Part shown: positions 35,014 through 43,769 of the stretch, in pieces
Numbering within the stretch: position 1 is the stretch's first letter
How the letters are laid out: every line of letters begins with the position of its first letter
Assembly: GCF_963664965.1 (NCBI RefSeq)
Contig: NZ_OY761823.1
Location: 3,781,031 to 3,845,030, forward strand
Direction: 5' to 3'
Length of the DNA stretch: 64,000 nt
From: an uncultured Pseudodesulfovibrio sp.
GTDB taxonomy: Bacteria > Desulfobacterota > Desulfovibrionia > Desulfovibrionales > Desulfovibrionaceae
Program-made: the position numbers and the translations under genes
The notes under the pieces: model-generated
The model's input: only the letters and a program-made list of their open reading frames with translations
What the model was told of the DNA's origin: nothing
The model's database searches: none

Positions 35014-36738
35014 ATGCCGCAACTCCATCAAAACACCATGAGTACAAAAACACACCGCAGCTTCAAGAATGGACGATTGGTATGGTACAGTAGCGCAGCC
35101 GGGCCGGATTTTTGGAAAAATCACTGGATTGATCATTTCAATGAATTCAAGCCCCATTACCCGGAATACGAAAAAGGGTTCCTCCACAAGCATGAAACGC
35201 TTTTCACTACCTGGCTGCCCAAGGACGGCAAGGTCGTCGAAGCCGGGTGCGGCCTTTCCCAGTACGTACTGGGGCTCAAGGCTCGTGGCTACGACGTGGA
35301 AGGGATTGACTTCGACCAAAACACCGTGGAAATGGTTCGCGAGTTGTTCCCGGACCTGCCCATATGGCAGGCGGATGCGCGCAATATGGATGTGCCCGAC
35401 AACCACTACAGTGGATATATTTCCCTGGGCGTCATAGAACACCTCCCGGAAGGGCCGGACGCCTTTATCAAGGAAGCCTACCGCGTGCTCAAGCCCGGTG
35501 GCAGGGCCATCTTCACCGTGCCCTGGTTCAATCCTTTCCGGAAAATGAAGGCACGTTGCGGTGCCTATTCCAGAAAGGCGTCGCAAATCGAATTTTACCA
35601 GTACGCGTTCAGCAAAAAGGAGCTGCTGGAACGTATCGCAGGGCAAGGGTTTGCCATCCGGGATGTCAGCTCCACTTCTACCTTGAAAGGGCTCAGGGAT
35701 GAGATGCCATTTGCCCGAAAGCTGCTCGCCCACGGTCATCTCGGACCTCGGCTGAACAGCCTGATCAATCGAGCCGACAACGCGTCCCCGATCATGGGGA
35801 GCACCTTTGGTCACATGATCGCGGTGGTGGCGGAAAAACCGGATGGCCCGCAGGCCGCACAGGCCATTCCCCGATCCAATTTCGACAAAGTCATGGACTG
35901 TGCTCGCAATGCAGTCTCCACCACCGTACATGCTCTGAACGCCGTAAAACAGCGTATCTGCCCCGTGCAGGAAGAGACTTCGGCCTCGCCGTTCGGAGAC
36001 AGCCCCAGAGGGTCGAGGGAAGAATACCTCGCACTGCATGCCGAAGCCCGAAAGAATGAATTCCCGAGGATCGACAATCTGGAGCGCCGGTTCGGGGCCG
36101 CCATAGACCGGGAGTGGATGGAGCAGCTCGCCCTGCATACTCAGGTAGTTATCAAGAAGAGCAAGCTCAACTACCACCACGGACGCATCCTGTATTCCAT
36201 CCTCAAAAACTACGTACAGGACAAGCCGGAAAAGGAAACCGTGGTGGTTCTGGAGACCGGCACGGCCCGTGGCTTTTCCGCCTTGTGCATGGCCCGGGCA
36301 CTCGAAGACGGCAGCCAGAACGGTTACATTATCACCGTAGACAGTCTGCCGCACATGACCCCCATGTACTGGAATTGCATCGACGACCACAACGGACCGA
36401 ACACCAGACAGGACCTACTGATGGGCAATGCAGACCTCCTGCCCAAGGTGACGTTCGTACAAGGACGGACCGATGAAGTACTGCCCACCCTTGGGATCAA
36501 ACGCGTTCACATGGCCTTTCTGGATGCGGCGCACACCGAAGACGCCGTGCTGGAGGAGTATCGGTATGTCGAACCCAGGCAGGCCCCCGGTGACATCATC
36601 GTGTTCGACGATGTCACGCCCGAATTGTTCCCCGGCGTATGCAAAGCTGTCGAGGCCATCGAATCCGAAGGAAAATATGACGTAGAGCGAATTCAGGTCT
36701 CTGCTCAACGCGGTTATGCCGTGGCCCGACACCGTTAA
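35014..36738 (+). CDS. Fusion of two SAM-dependent methyltransferase domains
   Basis: A 574-residue protein. The N-terminal half (about 45-300) is a class I methyltransferase with 'VVEAGCGLSQYVLGLKARGYDVEGIDFD' (SAM site) and 'GVIEHLPEGPDAFIKEAYRVLKPGG'. The C-terminal half (about 370-574) is a second methyltransferase of the TylF/Methyltransf_24 type with 'VVVLETGTARGFSALCMARAL' and 'MAFLDAAHTEDAVLEEYRYVEPRQAPGDIIVFDDV'. A linker of about 60 residues joins them. Two methylations of the glycan are plausible. An alternative start 24 bases downstream (MSTKTHRS) is possible. Confidence 0.87.
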   Translation: MPQLHQNTMSTKTHRSFKNGRLVWYSSAAGPDFWKNHWIDHFNEFKPHYPEYEKGFLHKHETLFTTWLPKDGKVVEAGCGLSQYVLGLKARGYDVEGIDFDQNTVEMVRELFPDLPIWQADARNMDVPDNHYSGYISLGVIEHLPEGPDAFIKEAYRVLKPGGRAIFTVPWFNPFRKMKARCGAYSRKASQIEFYQYAFSKKELLERIAGQGFAIRDVSSTSTLKGLRDEMPFARKLLAHGHLGPRLNSLINRADNASPIMGSTFGHMIAVVAEKPDGPQAAQAIPRSNFDKVMDCARNAVSTTVHALNAVKQRICPVQEETSASPFGDSPRGSREEYLALHAEARKNEFPRIDNLERRFGAAIDREWMEQLALHTQVVIKKSKLNYHHGRILYSILKNYVQDKPEKETVVVLETGTARGFSALCMARALEDGSQNGYIITVDSLPHMTPMYWNCIDDHNGPNTRQDLLMGNADLLPKVTFVQGRTDEVLPTLGIKRVHMAFLDAAHTEDAVLEEYRYVEPRQAPGDIIVFDDVTPELFPGVCKAVEAIESEGKYDVERIQVSAQRGYAVARHR

Positions 36739-36758
36739 CAGCACCATTTCAAATCATA

Positions 36759-37895
36759 ATGAATACCATAATGAACCCATCTCTTTCCGATACACACCTC
36801 ATCCTTTTCATGACCTACGGCATGTCCCTGGCCGAATGGGATGCGTTGGGAATGTTTGACCGCGAACTAGCGGTATACAAAAAAGTCCTGCCCCACCTGA
36901 AGAAAATCACCATTGTCTCCTACGGCGGCAAGGAAGATGCCCAATACGCCAAACCGGGCGAGCCACTCTCGGTCATCTGCAACCGATTCGGCTTGCCCCT
37001 GCCGCTATACACGGCCTTTCTCACCAAGCTGCTGCCGTACACATGGAAATCGCCCTGCATCGTCAAAACCAATCAAATGCGGGGAGGGGACATTGCCCTG
37101 ACCGCAGCCCGAAAGGCCAAGGCCGGATTCATTGCACGGTGTGGTTTCCTTCACTCAGTTCACGCCACGAACCGGAACGGAGCAGATTCCCCAGAGGCCC
37201 GTGCCGCTGTAGCCCTTGAAGAAATGGTCTTTCCCTCTGCTGACCTGTGCGTAGTTTCGTCCGAGCACATGCTCGAGACAGTACTAGAACGAGGTGCGGC
37301 AAAAGGAAAAACCACGGTTGTTCCGAACTATATCGTGGAGCCGTGGTTTCCCCAAGTCTCCATCGCCGAGACAGTGAAAAAAATATATTTCGCAGGTCGG
37401 TTCGAAAAACAAAAAAACATCATGAACATGCTCAAGGCGCTGAAGGGGTTGGACGCTGAAATCCACCTTATCGGCGAGGGGTCGCAACTGCCCGAAGCGC
37501 AGGACCTTGCCCGCGAGCTCGGACTCAACGCCCATTTCCAGCCCCGTATCCCGCACAAACAATTGATACAGGAACTGTCCAAGGCGGACATCTATCTCCA
37601 GCCGTCGCGGTACGAAGGACATCCCAAAACCATTCTGGAAGCCATGGCCCTCGGCCTTCCGGTCATTGCCGGCAATTCCGTGGGGATTGCCAATTTCATG
37701 GAACACGAAAAAACCGGCTACCTCTGTGAAATGAACGCCGACGCCATACGGGATGCGGTCGATACATTGATCGCTTCCCGAGACTTACGCGCCACATTGG
37801 GGAAAAACGCTAGAGAGTATGTTTTCGACAAAACAGGCCTGAACAACGTCAGCAAACTCGAGTTGCAGGCATACAAACGAGTACTCGGCATATAG
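36759..37895 (+). CDS. Glycosyltransferase, GT4 family
   Basis: About 378 residues. The donor-binding half is typical ('KKIYFAGRFEKQKNIMNMLKAL', 'EIHLIGEGSQLPEAQDLARELGLNAHFQPRIPHKQLIQELSKADIYLQPSRYEGHPKTILEAMALGLPVIAGNSVGIANFMEHEKTGYL'). The N-terminal half is less conserved. Two ATGs 12 bases apart could start it. The sugar donor is unknown. Confidence 0.9.
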   Translation: MNTIMNPSLSDTHLILFMTYGMSLAEWDALGMFDRELAVYKKVLPHLKKITIVSYGGKEDAQYAKPGEPLSVICNRFGLPLPLYTAFLTKLLPYTWKSPCIVKTNQMRGGDIALTAARKAKAGFIARCGFLHSVHATNRNGADSPEARAAVALEEMVFPSADLCVVSSEHMLETVLERGAAKGKTTVVPNYIVEPWFPQVSIAETVKKIYFAGRFEKQKNIMNMLKALKGLDAEIHLIGEGSQLPEAQDLARELGLNAHFQPRIPHKQLIQELSKADIYLQPSRYEGHPKTILEAMALGLPVIAGNSVGIANFMEHEKTGYLCEMNADAIRDAVDTLIASRDLRATLGKNAREYVFDKTGLNNVSKLELQAYKRVLGI

Positions 37896-37904
37896 GAATC
37901 CGCC

Positions 37905-39881
37905 ATGTCACCGCTTATTTCCGTCCTACTTCCCGTATTCAATGGGCAGGCTCACATCCGGGATTCCATCCTCAGCGTCCGTAACCAGCACCTGATGGAT
38001 TTCGAAATTATTGTCATCAATGATGGCTCTACCGATGACACGACTCAAATCATCGAATCCATTGCCAGGGAAGACTCTCGGATCCGAATACTCCACAACC
38101 CAAGGAATCTCGGACTGGCAGCCTCTTTAAATGCAGGACTCGCGGAAGCAAAAGGTAAATATATCGCCAGACAGGACGCTGATGATCTTTCCATGCCCAA
38201 TCGCTTTGAGCACCAAATAGCCTACTTGGAAAGCCATCCAGAAATAGGCATGGTGAGCTGCGGTATGGAACTGTTTTATCCGGACAAGGCACAGCGGACC
38301 AAGTTCACCCCGGTCAGCCAATGGCACATGATCGTGTGGAATCTGGCCATCGGAATCAATCCTATAAACCATCCGGGCGTCATGGTTCAGACCTCGGTGC
38401 TCAATGATGCAGGCGGATACAACGAAGACTTTCCGGCAGCACAGGACTTCGAACTGTGGTCAAGACTCATTTTTCAAACAAAAATCCAGGCTCTTCCCGA
38501 GGCACTGATATACAAACGCGAGCACGAACAACAATTGTCCGAGATCTACCGATCACGGAAACCCGAATATTGGAAAAACATCGTCAACACTTTAGGAACC
38601 AAGCTACTGCAAAGAGAACTCCTGCCGGACGAATTAGACGCCCTGCTCGCATTTTCACGGGGTCACGGCAACAAAGACAAGCAATCGTTGGTCAAGGCTA
38701 TTCCTGTTGCCATGGAACTGGCCGATGCTCTGGGCAACCATTTTTCACTCACCCCGGAGCAATGGAAAACCATTCGGACTGATATGGCAAATAGAGTCGC
38801 CGCATACCCGATCCCTCTCCGGGAACAGGCATTCAGCGGAAGACCACTACTTAAAGAGGCACTGCGCAGGGGCGCATACAGAATAAAGACCATCCTTCCC
38901 CAAACCGCCTCCAAGCAGTCCCGCCACTCGCTGTGGGACTTTGTTCGCAATGCATCCAGTTTCACCCCGATATGTGGTGACATTCCTCACTCAAAACCGG
39001 TCCGCTGGCTCTATATGGCAACCAACAGAATCAGCAACAATGCGACTCCGAAAATTCTCAAAGACCGCCACCTCCGGGTTGCCCGTTTTTCCCGGTCCCA
39101 ATCCGCCACCCCACTGCCGCCCGTCGCCTTTACCACTGACTCGCCCAGCCGAATCGTCTGTGATCAATTTTGGCAGGCGCTGCCATGGGAATCCCTGCGC
39201 CGGGAACTCGGTGAAATACACGTCTTGGACATCGGCTGCGGCAATGGGAATTACAGTGAGAAGCTCCGCGCCGCTTCTGGGGAAACCATCCAATCCTACC
39301 ATGGCGTGGACATTATTTCTTCCCCCAACTGGCAACGATTAAAGCAGAAAAAGAATACGCATTTCTCCAAGCTGACAGCAGGACTGGATCAAGCCATTCC
39401 TACCCGCGCCAACCTGATTATCTCGCAATCCGCGCTGGAACATATTCCCAATGACAAGAAGTACATGAAGGCCATACGGCAACACGCAGCCGCCACCAAT
39501 AGCCCAGTCTTCCAAATACACCTCGTGCCTTCGGAAAGCTGCCTACAAACATATGAACTCCATGGCTACCGGCAATACACGCTTCGCAAGGCATCCAAAC
39601 TCACGGCAATATTTCCCCCTGAAGACCAACGAGCCATCTACCTGCTGGGCGGCAACAACTGCAATGCGCTACACCATGAGGCTATAACCACTCCTTTGAG
39701 CAAAGGAGAGGCCGACAAGCGTTTGACCCATGTCGCCGAGTATTCAGAAAAGGTCAATGCAGCCATTGCATTGGATGAAAAGGACCTCGAAACCAATACG
39801 GAATTCCTGGCTATTGTCATACATTCCAACCCTCGGTCCGATGTCATCGACAACTGGACCGACCAGTGGATATCCCTCTGA
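37905..39881 (+). CDS. Fusion: GT2 glycosyltransferase + SAM methyltransferase-like domain
   Basis: A 658-residue protein. Residues 1-230 form a GT-A (GT2) domain: 'ISVLLPVFNGQAHIRDSILSV', 'IIVINDGSTDDTTQIIESIA', the DxD-like 'ARQDADDLSMPNRFEHQI' and 'AQDFELWSRL'. A helical linker follows. At about 440-560 lies a methyltransferase core ('VLDIGCGNGNYSEKLRAA', 'IISQSALEHIPNDKKYMKAI'). The design suggests sugar transfer coupled to methylation of the same chain, as in chain-capping enzymes; this is inference. GGAATC is a weak ribosome site. Confidence 0.87.
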   Translation: MSPLISVLLPVFNGQAHIRDSILSVRNQHLMDFEIIVINDGSTDDTTQIIESIAREDSRIRILHNPRNLGLAASLNAGLAEAKGKYIARQDADDLSMPNRFEHQIAYLESHPEIGMVSCGMELFYPDKAQRTKFTPVSQWHMIVWNLAIGINPINHPGVMVQTSVLNDAGGYNEDFPAAQDFELWSRLIFQTKIQALPEALIYKREHEQQLSEIYRSRKPEYWKNIVNTLGTKLLQRELLPDELDALLAFSRGHGNKDKQSLVKAIPVAMELADALGNHFSLTPEQWKTIRTDMANRVAAYPIPLREQAFSGRPLLKEALRRGAYRIKTILPQTASKQSRHSLWDFVRNASSFTPICGDIPHSKPVRWLYMATNRISNNATPKILKDRHLRVARFSRSQSATPLPPVAFTTDSPSRIVCDQFWQALPWESLRRELGEIHVLDIGCGNGNYSEKLRAASGETIQSYHGVDIISSPNWQRLKQKKNTHFSKLTAGLDQAIPTRANLIISQSALEHIPNDKKYMKAIRQHAAATNSPVFQIHLVPSESCLQTYELHGYRQYTLRKASKLTAIFPPEDQRAIYLLGGNNCNALHHEAITTPLSKGEADKRLTHVAEYSEKVNAAIALDEKDLETNTEFLAIVIHSNPRSDVIDNWTDQWISL

Positions 39882-39917
39882 GACTGCAAACACGGGTATA
39901 ACAACACTACACGTTCC

Positions 39918-41159
39918 ATGACGAAATCCGACACGACTCTTTCTATCCAGATAATAGGCAATGCCACAGACCCACACACTCGTGGGCGTGCCACGGCCGT
40001 TGCCAGACATGGCGCAAACGTCACCATCCTGTCGCAGGAGAAATACGGTTGTAATGAGATCAAGGAAAAAGTCATTACGGCCCCGTTACTCCCAGGCCCG
40101 TTCAGACGGCTACAGACCTTTCGCTTTGCCTTGCAATGGATCAGAGAATTACAGCAGGCTGATGTCACACACATCCATTATGCAAGAGAATTCGGTGCAT
40201 GGATGAGCCTTATCGCAGGCACAACTCCTGTGGTTGTCAGCACCATGGGGGGGGACGTACTCAAGAAAGAACGTTGGCACGAAATGAACCCCTTTGAAGC
40301 GGCGCTGACAAAGCGGGTACTGACCTCTGCGGACCTCGTGACAGCCAAGTCCGACTTCCTTGCCAAGGCCGCCATGGACCTCGGCGTCAGGTCGGAATGC
40401 ATCTACAAGACCGTCTGGGGCGTGGATACCTCGGTATTTCACCCCACATCCACCCCGATGGGCACTGTATGCGAACGATTCGGCCTACCGGAGCAAGGGC
40501 CATTCCTCCTGTACCCACGATCCATTGCGCCGCTGTACAATACGCACGTGGCCGTGGAAGCCTTGGCCTTGATCCGTAACGATTTTCCCGACACTAAACT
40601 CCTGCTGGCCGGAGGCCATCCCAACCCGGAGTATCTGGCCAAAGTGCGTGAGACCATCCGCAAGCACAGTCTGGAGGAATCAGTCTTCATCCTGGGCGGC
40701 CTGGACCAGAAAGCCATGCCAGACCTGTACAATCTGGCCGACGTCACCCTGAGCCTGGCCGGAACCGATGGTCTTCCTCAAGCCCTGCTGGAATCCATGG
40801 CGTGCGGCACTCCCTGCATCCTAACCCGACTCGACCGATTTTCGGATTTTGTCAGCGACAAAGTCAATGCTCTGCTTGCCGCCCCCACCCCAGAAGACGT
40901 GAAGAGAGCGGCAAGCCAACTCCTCGGCGACAAAGCACTCCGCACTACAATCATCAAATCGGGCCTTGCCACTATTGCTAACCGTGGAGACCTGCACAAC
41001 GAATCTGGGAAACTGCTGCCGATCTATGAAAAGCTAGCAGCCAACCGGCACCCCAAACCGTTTGCAACCAGAATATTCGCAGGCATCCTTTTCGGACTTA
41101 ATGTGTTCTACCCTCTCTTTGTCCGACTGAAAAAAAAGATTCAGGAGAAAACAAATTGA
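39918..41159 (+). CDS. Glycosyltransferase, GT4 family
   Basis: A 413-residue GT-B enzyme with 'VVVSTMGGDVLKKERWHEMNPFEAALTKRVLTSADLVTAKSDFL', 'LLYPRSIAPLYNTHVAVEALALI' and 'DVTLSLAGTDGLPQALLESMACGTPCILTRLDRFSDFV'. The C-terminus has a hydrophobic/basic stretch likely to touch the membrane. A run of eight G residues at 40247-40254 codes for the conserved Met-Gly-Gly-Asp; a slip there would break the gene. It overlaps the following hisH paralogue by 4 bases. Confidence 0.9.
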   Translation: MTKSDTTLSIQIIGNATDPHTRGRATAVARHGANVTILSQEKYGCNEIKEKVITAPLLPGPFRRLQTFRFALQWIRELQQADVTHIHYAREFGAWMSLIAGTTPVVVSTMGGDVLKKERWHEMNPFEAALTKRVLTSADLVTAKSDFLAKAAMDLGVRSECIYKTVWGVDTSVFHPTSTPMGTVCERFGLPEQGPFLLYPRSIAPLYNTHVAVEALALIRNDFPDTKLLLAGGHPNPEYLAKVRETIRKHSLEESVFILGGLDQKAMPDLYNLADVTLSLAGTDGLPQALLESMACGTPCILTRLDRFSDFVSDKVNALLAAPTPEDVKRAASQLLGDKALRTTIIKSGLATIANRGDLHNESGKLLPIYEKLAANRHPKPFATRIFAGILFGLNVFYPLFVRLKKKIQEKTN

Positions 41160-41761
41160 TCGCTGTCATTGACTATGGAGTCGGAAACGTCGGCTCCGTC
41201 CTGAACATGCTCAAACGAATCGGAGCCAACGGGGTGAAGACATCTTCAAAAGATCAAATCTTGGGCGCAGAAAAAATCATCCTGCCCGGTGTCGGATCGT
41301 TCGATAGCGCCTGCGCCAAACTCCATTCCACGGGCCTCATCCCGGTTCTGTCCGAAGCAGTGCAAGGCAACAATGTTGATATCCTGGGCATCTGTCTCGG
41401 CATGCATTTACTGTTCAAATCAAGTACGGAAGGAGACATGGAGGGACTTGGATTTCTTCCCGGAACAGTAGAACAGTTCAACACCGATGATCCCTCAATC
41501 AAGATCCCCCATATGGGCTGGAATACCGTTGCCCCAACAGACTCCCCCCTGTTCGCCCAACTTGAGGAGCAACCGCGTTTCTATTTTGCCCATTCCTATC
41601 ACGTCAGATGTCCTGAAGAAATCATCATAGGCAAAACGCATCATGGGTACACCTTCCCTTCTGCCGTAAGCAGCGGCACTATTCACGGCGTACAGTTCCA
41701 CCCGGAAAAAAGCCACGCATTCGGTTTGCAGTTGCTGAAAAATTTTGCAGAGGGAATATGA
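41156..41761 (+). CDS. hisH: HisH-paralogue glutamine amidotransferase subunit of a sugar-amidation system
   Basis: 201 residues, a class I glutaminase with nucleophile Cys80 (GICLGM) and His182/Glu184 (VQFHPEKS). Sequence alone cannot separate it from histidine biosynthesis. It is placed with a catalytically stripped HisF paralogue and a WbpG-like PP-loop enzyme, as in the P. aeruginosa hisH2-hisF2-wbpG set. That points to ammonia supply for sugar amidation. The start is TTG overlapping the stop of the preceding gene (TTGA), with AGGAG upstream. Confidence 0.92.
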   Translation: MIAVIDYGVGNVGSVLNMLKRIGANGVKTSSKDQILGAEKIILPGVGSFDSACAKLHSTGLIPVLSEAVQGNNVDILGICLGMHLLFKSSTEGDMEGLGFLPGTVEQFNTDDPSIKIPHMGWNTVAPTDSPLFAQLEEQPRFYFAHSYHVRCPEEIIIGKTHHGYTFPSAVSSGTIHGVQFHPEKSHAFGLQLLKNFAEGI

Positions 41762-42531
41762 GACCGCGCATCATCCCTGTCCTGCTCATGCAGGATGGCG
41801 AACTGGTTAAAACCACCCGTTTCAAAAAGGGCAACTACATCGGTGACCCCATAAACGCGATTCGGCTTTTCAACGATTTGCAAACAGACGAAATCGTTAT
41901 CCTGGACATTTCTGCATCGCGTAAAGGGTATACCCCGAATCTTCAACTGATCACCGATATGGCAAGCGAGTGCTTTATGCCCCTCACCTACGGTGGCGGC
42001 ATTACCCGCACGGACCAAATCGAAGCCATCCTGGCTTGCGGGGTAGAAAAATGTGTCATTGAGTTAGAAAACTTCAACTCCCTTTCCCTTTTGAAGGAAG
42101 GAGCGCGACGATTTGGCAACCAAAGCATCGTGGCCTCTATTTCGGTCAAGCGAAACATCTTCGGCAAACCCAGAGTCTACAATTACAAAAATAACAAAAA
42201 CACCAAACTCACACCGGTAGAGCATGCCAGACGCCTTGAACAAGCAGGCGCAGGAGAACTCCTGATCAATGACGTTGACCGAGACGGCTCCATGAAAGGA
42301 TATGACCTGCAACTTGTCAGCGATATTGCAGGTGAGGCAGGCGTTCCGGTCATTTGCTGTGGCGGAGCAGGAAAGCTCCAAGATTACGTCGAGGCGCTCA
42401 AGGCTGGCGCAGACGCTGCTGCCGCAGGCAGTAATTTCGTATACAAGGGTGCCATGCACGGTGTGCTCATAAACTATTTGACGGCCAACGACTTCAAGGA
42501 GCTTGAAACGCAACTCATGGCCGACGCATAA
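41758..42531 (+). CDS. hisF: HisF paralogue lacking both cyclase aspartates (ammonia-channel subunit)
   Basis: A 257-residue TIM barrel clearly homologous to HisF ('MRPRIIPVLLMQDGELVKTTRF', 'PLTYGGGITRTDQIEAILACG', 'GELLINDVDRDGSMKGYDLQL', 'PVICCGGAGKLQDYVEAL'). The two catalytic aspartates of true HisF (Asp11 and Asp130) are replaced by Leu10 and Ser129. It is therefore unlikely to make imidazole glycerol phosphate. It more likely channels ammonia from HisH to the WbpG-like enzyme next door. It overlaps hisH by 4 bases. Confidence 0.93.
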   Translation: MRPRIIPVLLMQDGELVKTTRFKKGNYIGDPINAIRLFNDLQTDEIVILDISASRKGYTPNLQLITDMASECFMPLTYGGGITRTDQIEAILACGVEKCVIELENFNSLSLLKEGARRFGNQSIVASISVKRNIFGKPRVYNYKNNKNTKLTPVEHARRLEQAGAGELLINDVDRDGSMKGYDLQLVSDIAGEAGVPVICCGGAGKLQDYVEALKAGADAAAAGSNFVYKGAMHGVLINYLTANDFKELETQLMADA

Positions 42532-42593
42532 CCCCAATATTCTAATTGGCGATTAAAAAACAACAATTTATCACCTACTATCCAAAACGACCT

Positions 42594-43748
42594 ATGAAAA
42601 CGCTCATTTGCAACAACTGTGTCATGGACACAAGTGACAGGGATATCTCATTCGACTCAAACGGCATATGCAATCATTGCCGTGACGCCGTGCAGCAGCT
42701 CCCTAAATTCAAGCCCACCGAGGCAGTAGCCAATAAACAACTGCAACAGGCCATTGATACCATCCACTCCCGATCCAAAGGGCGGAAATTCGATGCGGTA
42801 ATCGGTTTGAGCGGCGGGGTAGACAGCTCCTATCTGGCCCACCTTGCCTGTAGTCACGGCCTGAAACCGCTGATCGTCCACTTCGACAATGGATGGAACT
42901 CCGAAACCGCCGTCTCCAACATTCGGAAAATAGTTGAAAAGCTCGGTCTGGAATATTCAACCTACGTTATCAATTGGAATGAGTTCAAAAACCTGCAAAG
43001 AGCCTTTATCAAGGCCTCGGTCATAGACATAGAACTCCTGACCGACTATGCGATTTTCTCGGCGTTGTCGCAGATCACCCGCAAGGAAGGCATCCCGTAC
43101 GTGCTGAGCGGCGATAACTACGCCACAGAACACGGCATGCCTCAGGCTTGGACTTGGCACAAGGGGGATGTTCGCAATATCAGGGGAATCAATGCCCACT
43201 TCGGTGAAATGAAAATCAAATCGTTCCCCACGACCAGTCGGTGGGCAATCAACCCGAACAAACGCCCCATACGGCCTGGTTCGGTTATCAAACTGCTCAA
43301 CCTCATTCATTACAAAAAAGATGACGCCATTCGTACCCTTCAGGAGGAATACGACTGGGAATACTACGGCGGCAAACATTACGAATCGACGTTCACCAAA
43401 TTCTACCAAGCCCATATCCTGCCCCAGAAATTCGGCATAGACAAACGACGAGTTCATTTGTCCGCCCAAATCAGGAACGACGAAATAGACAGGAAAACAG
43501 CCCTCAAGGAGCTGGAAATCCCGTTGTATAACCAGCTGGAACTAAAACAGGACAAAGAATTCGTGCTCAAAAAACTTGGCTTCAGCGAAGCGGAATTCGA
43601 TGCCATCATGCAGGCACCTCCAATCCCGCACGACCACTATCCAGCGTACAACAACACCCCCGCGACCAAGGCCAAAAAGACACTCAAGCAGATCATTCCG
43701 TCCTCCATCTGGAATGCCATGCGGGATGCCATTTACGGCAAACAATAG
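42594..43748 (+). CDS. WbpG/PseA-like N-acetyl sugar amidotransferase
   Basis: About 384 residues. An N-terminal four-Cys site ('CNNCVM', 'CNHCRD') precedes a PP-loop ATP pyrophosphatase domain ('VIGLSGGVDSSYLAHLA', 'VHFDNGWNSETAVSNI', 'VLSGDNYATEHGMP'). The family adenylates a sugar amide or carboxyl and replaces it with ammonia, giving an amide or amidine such as the acetamidino group of ManNAc(3NAm)A. Ammonia would come from the preceding HisH/HisF pair. The ATG at 42594 matches the family N-terminus; an upstream in-frame TTG at 42546 is unlikely. The ribosome site is poor. Confidence 0.9.
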   Translation: MKTLICNNCVMDTSDRDISFDSNGICNHCRDAVQQLPKFKPTEAVANKQLQQAIDTIHSRSKGRKFDAVIGLSGGVDSSYLAHLACSHGLKPLIVHFDNGWNSETAVSNIRKIVEKLGLEYSTYVINWNEFKNLQRAFIKASVIDIELLTDYAIFSALSQITRKEGIPYVLSGDNYATEHGMPQAWTWHKGDVRNIRGINAHFGEMKIKSFPTTSRWAINPNKRPIRPGSVIKLLNLIHYKKDDAIRTLQEEYDWEYYGGKHYESTFTKFYQAHILPQKFGIDKRRVHLSAQIRNDEIDRKTALKELEIPLYNQLELKQDKEFVLKKLGFSEAEFDAIMQAPPIPHDHYPAYNNTPATKAKKTLKQIIPSSIWNAMRDAIYGKQ

Positions 43749-43769
43749 GCCTTCATACCCCCAAAAAAC

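Noticed and set aside
34960-36390. A 476-codon minus-strand open frame
   Set aside because: It is antisense to the double methyltransferase gene, whose motifs are clear.
41156-42531. Histidine biosynthesis genes hisH-hisF
   Set aside because: The HisF copy lacks both cyclase aspartates, and both genes sit in a glycan operon next to a WbpG-like enzyme, so a sugar-amidation role fits better.
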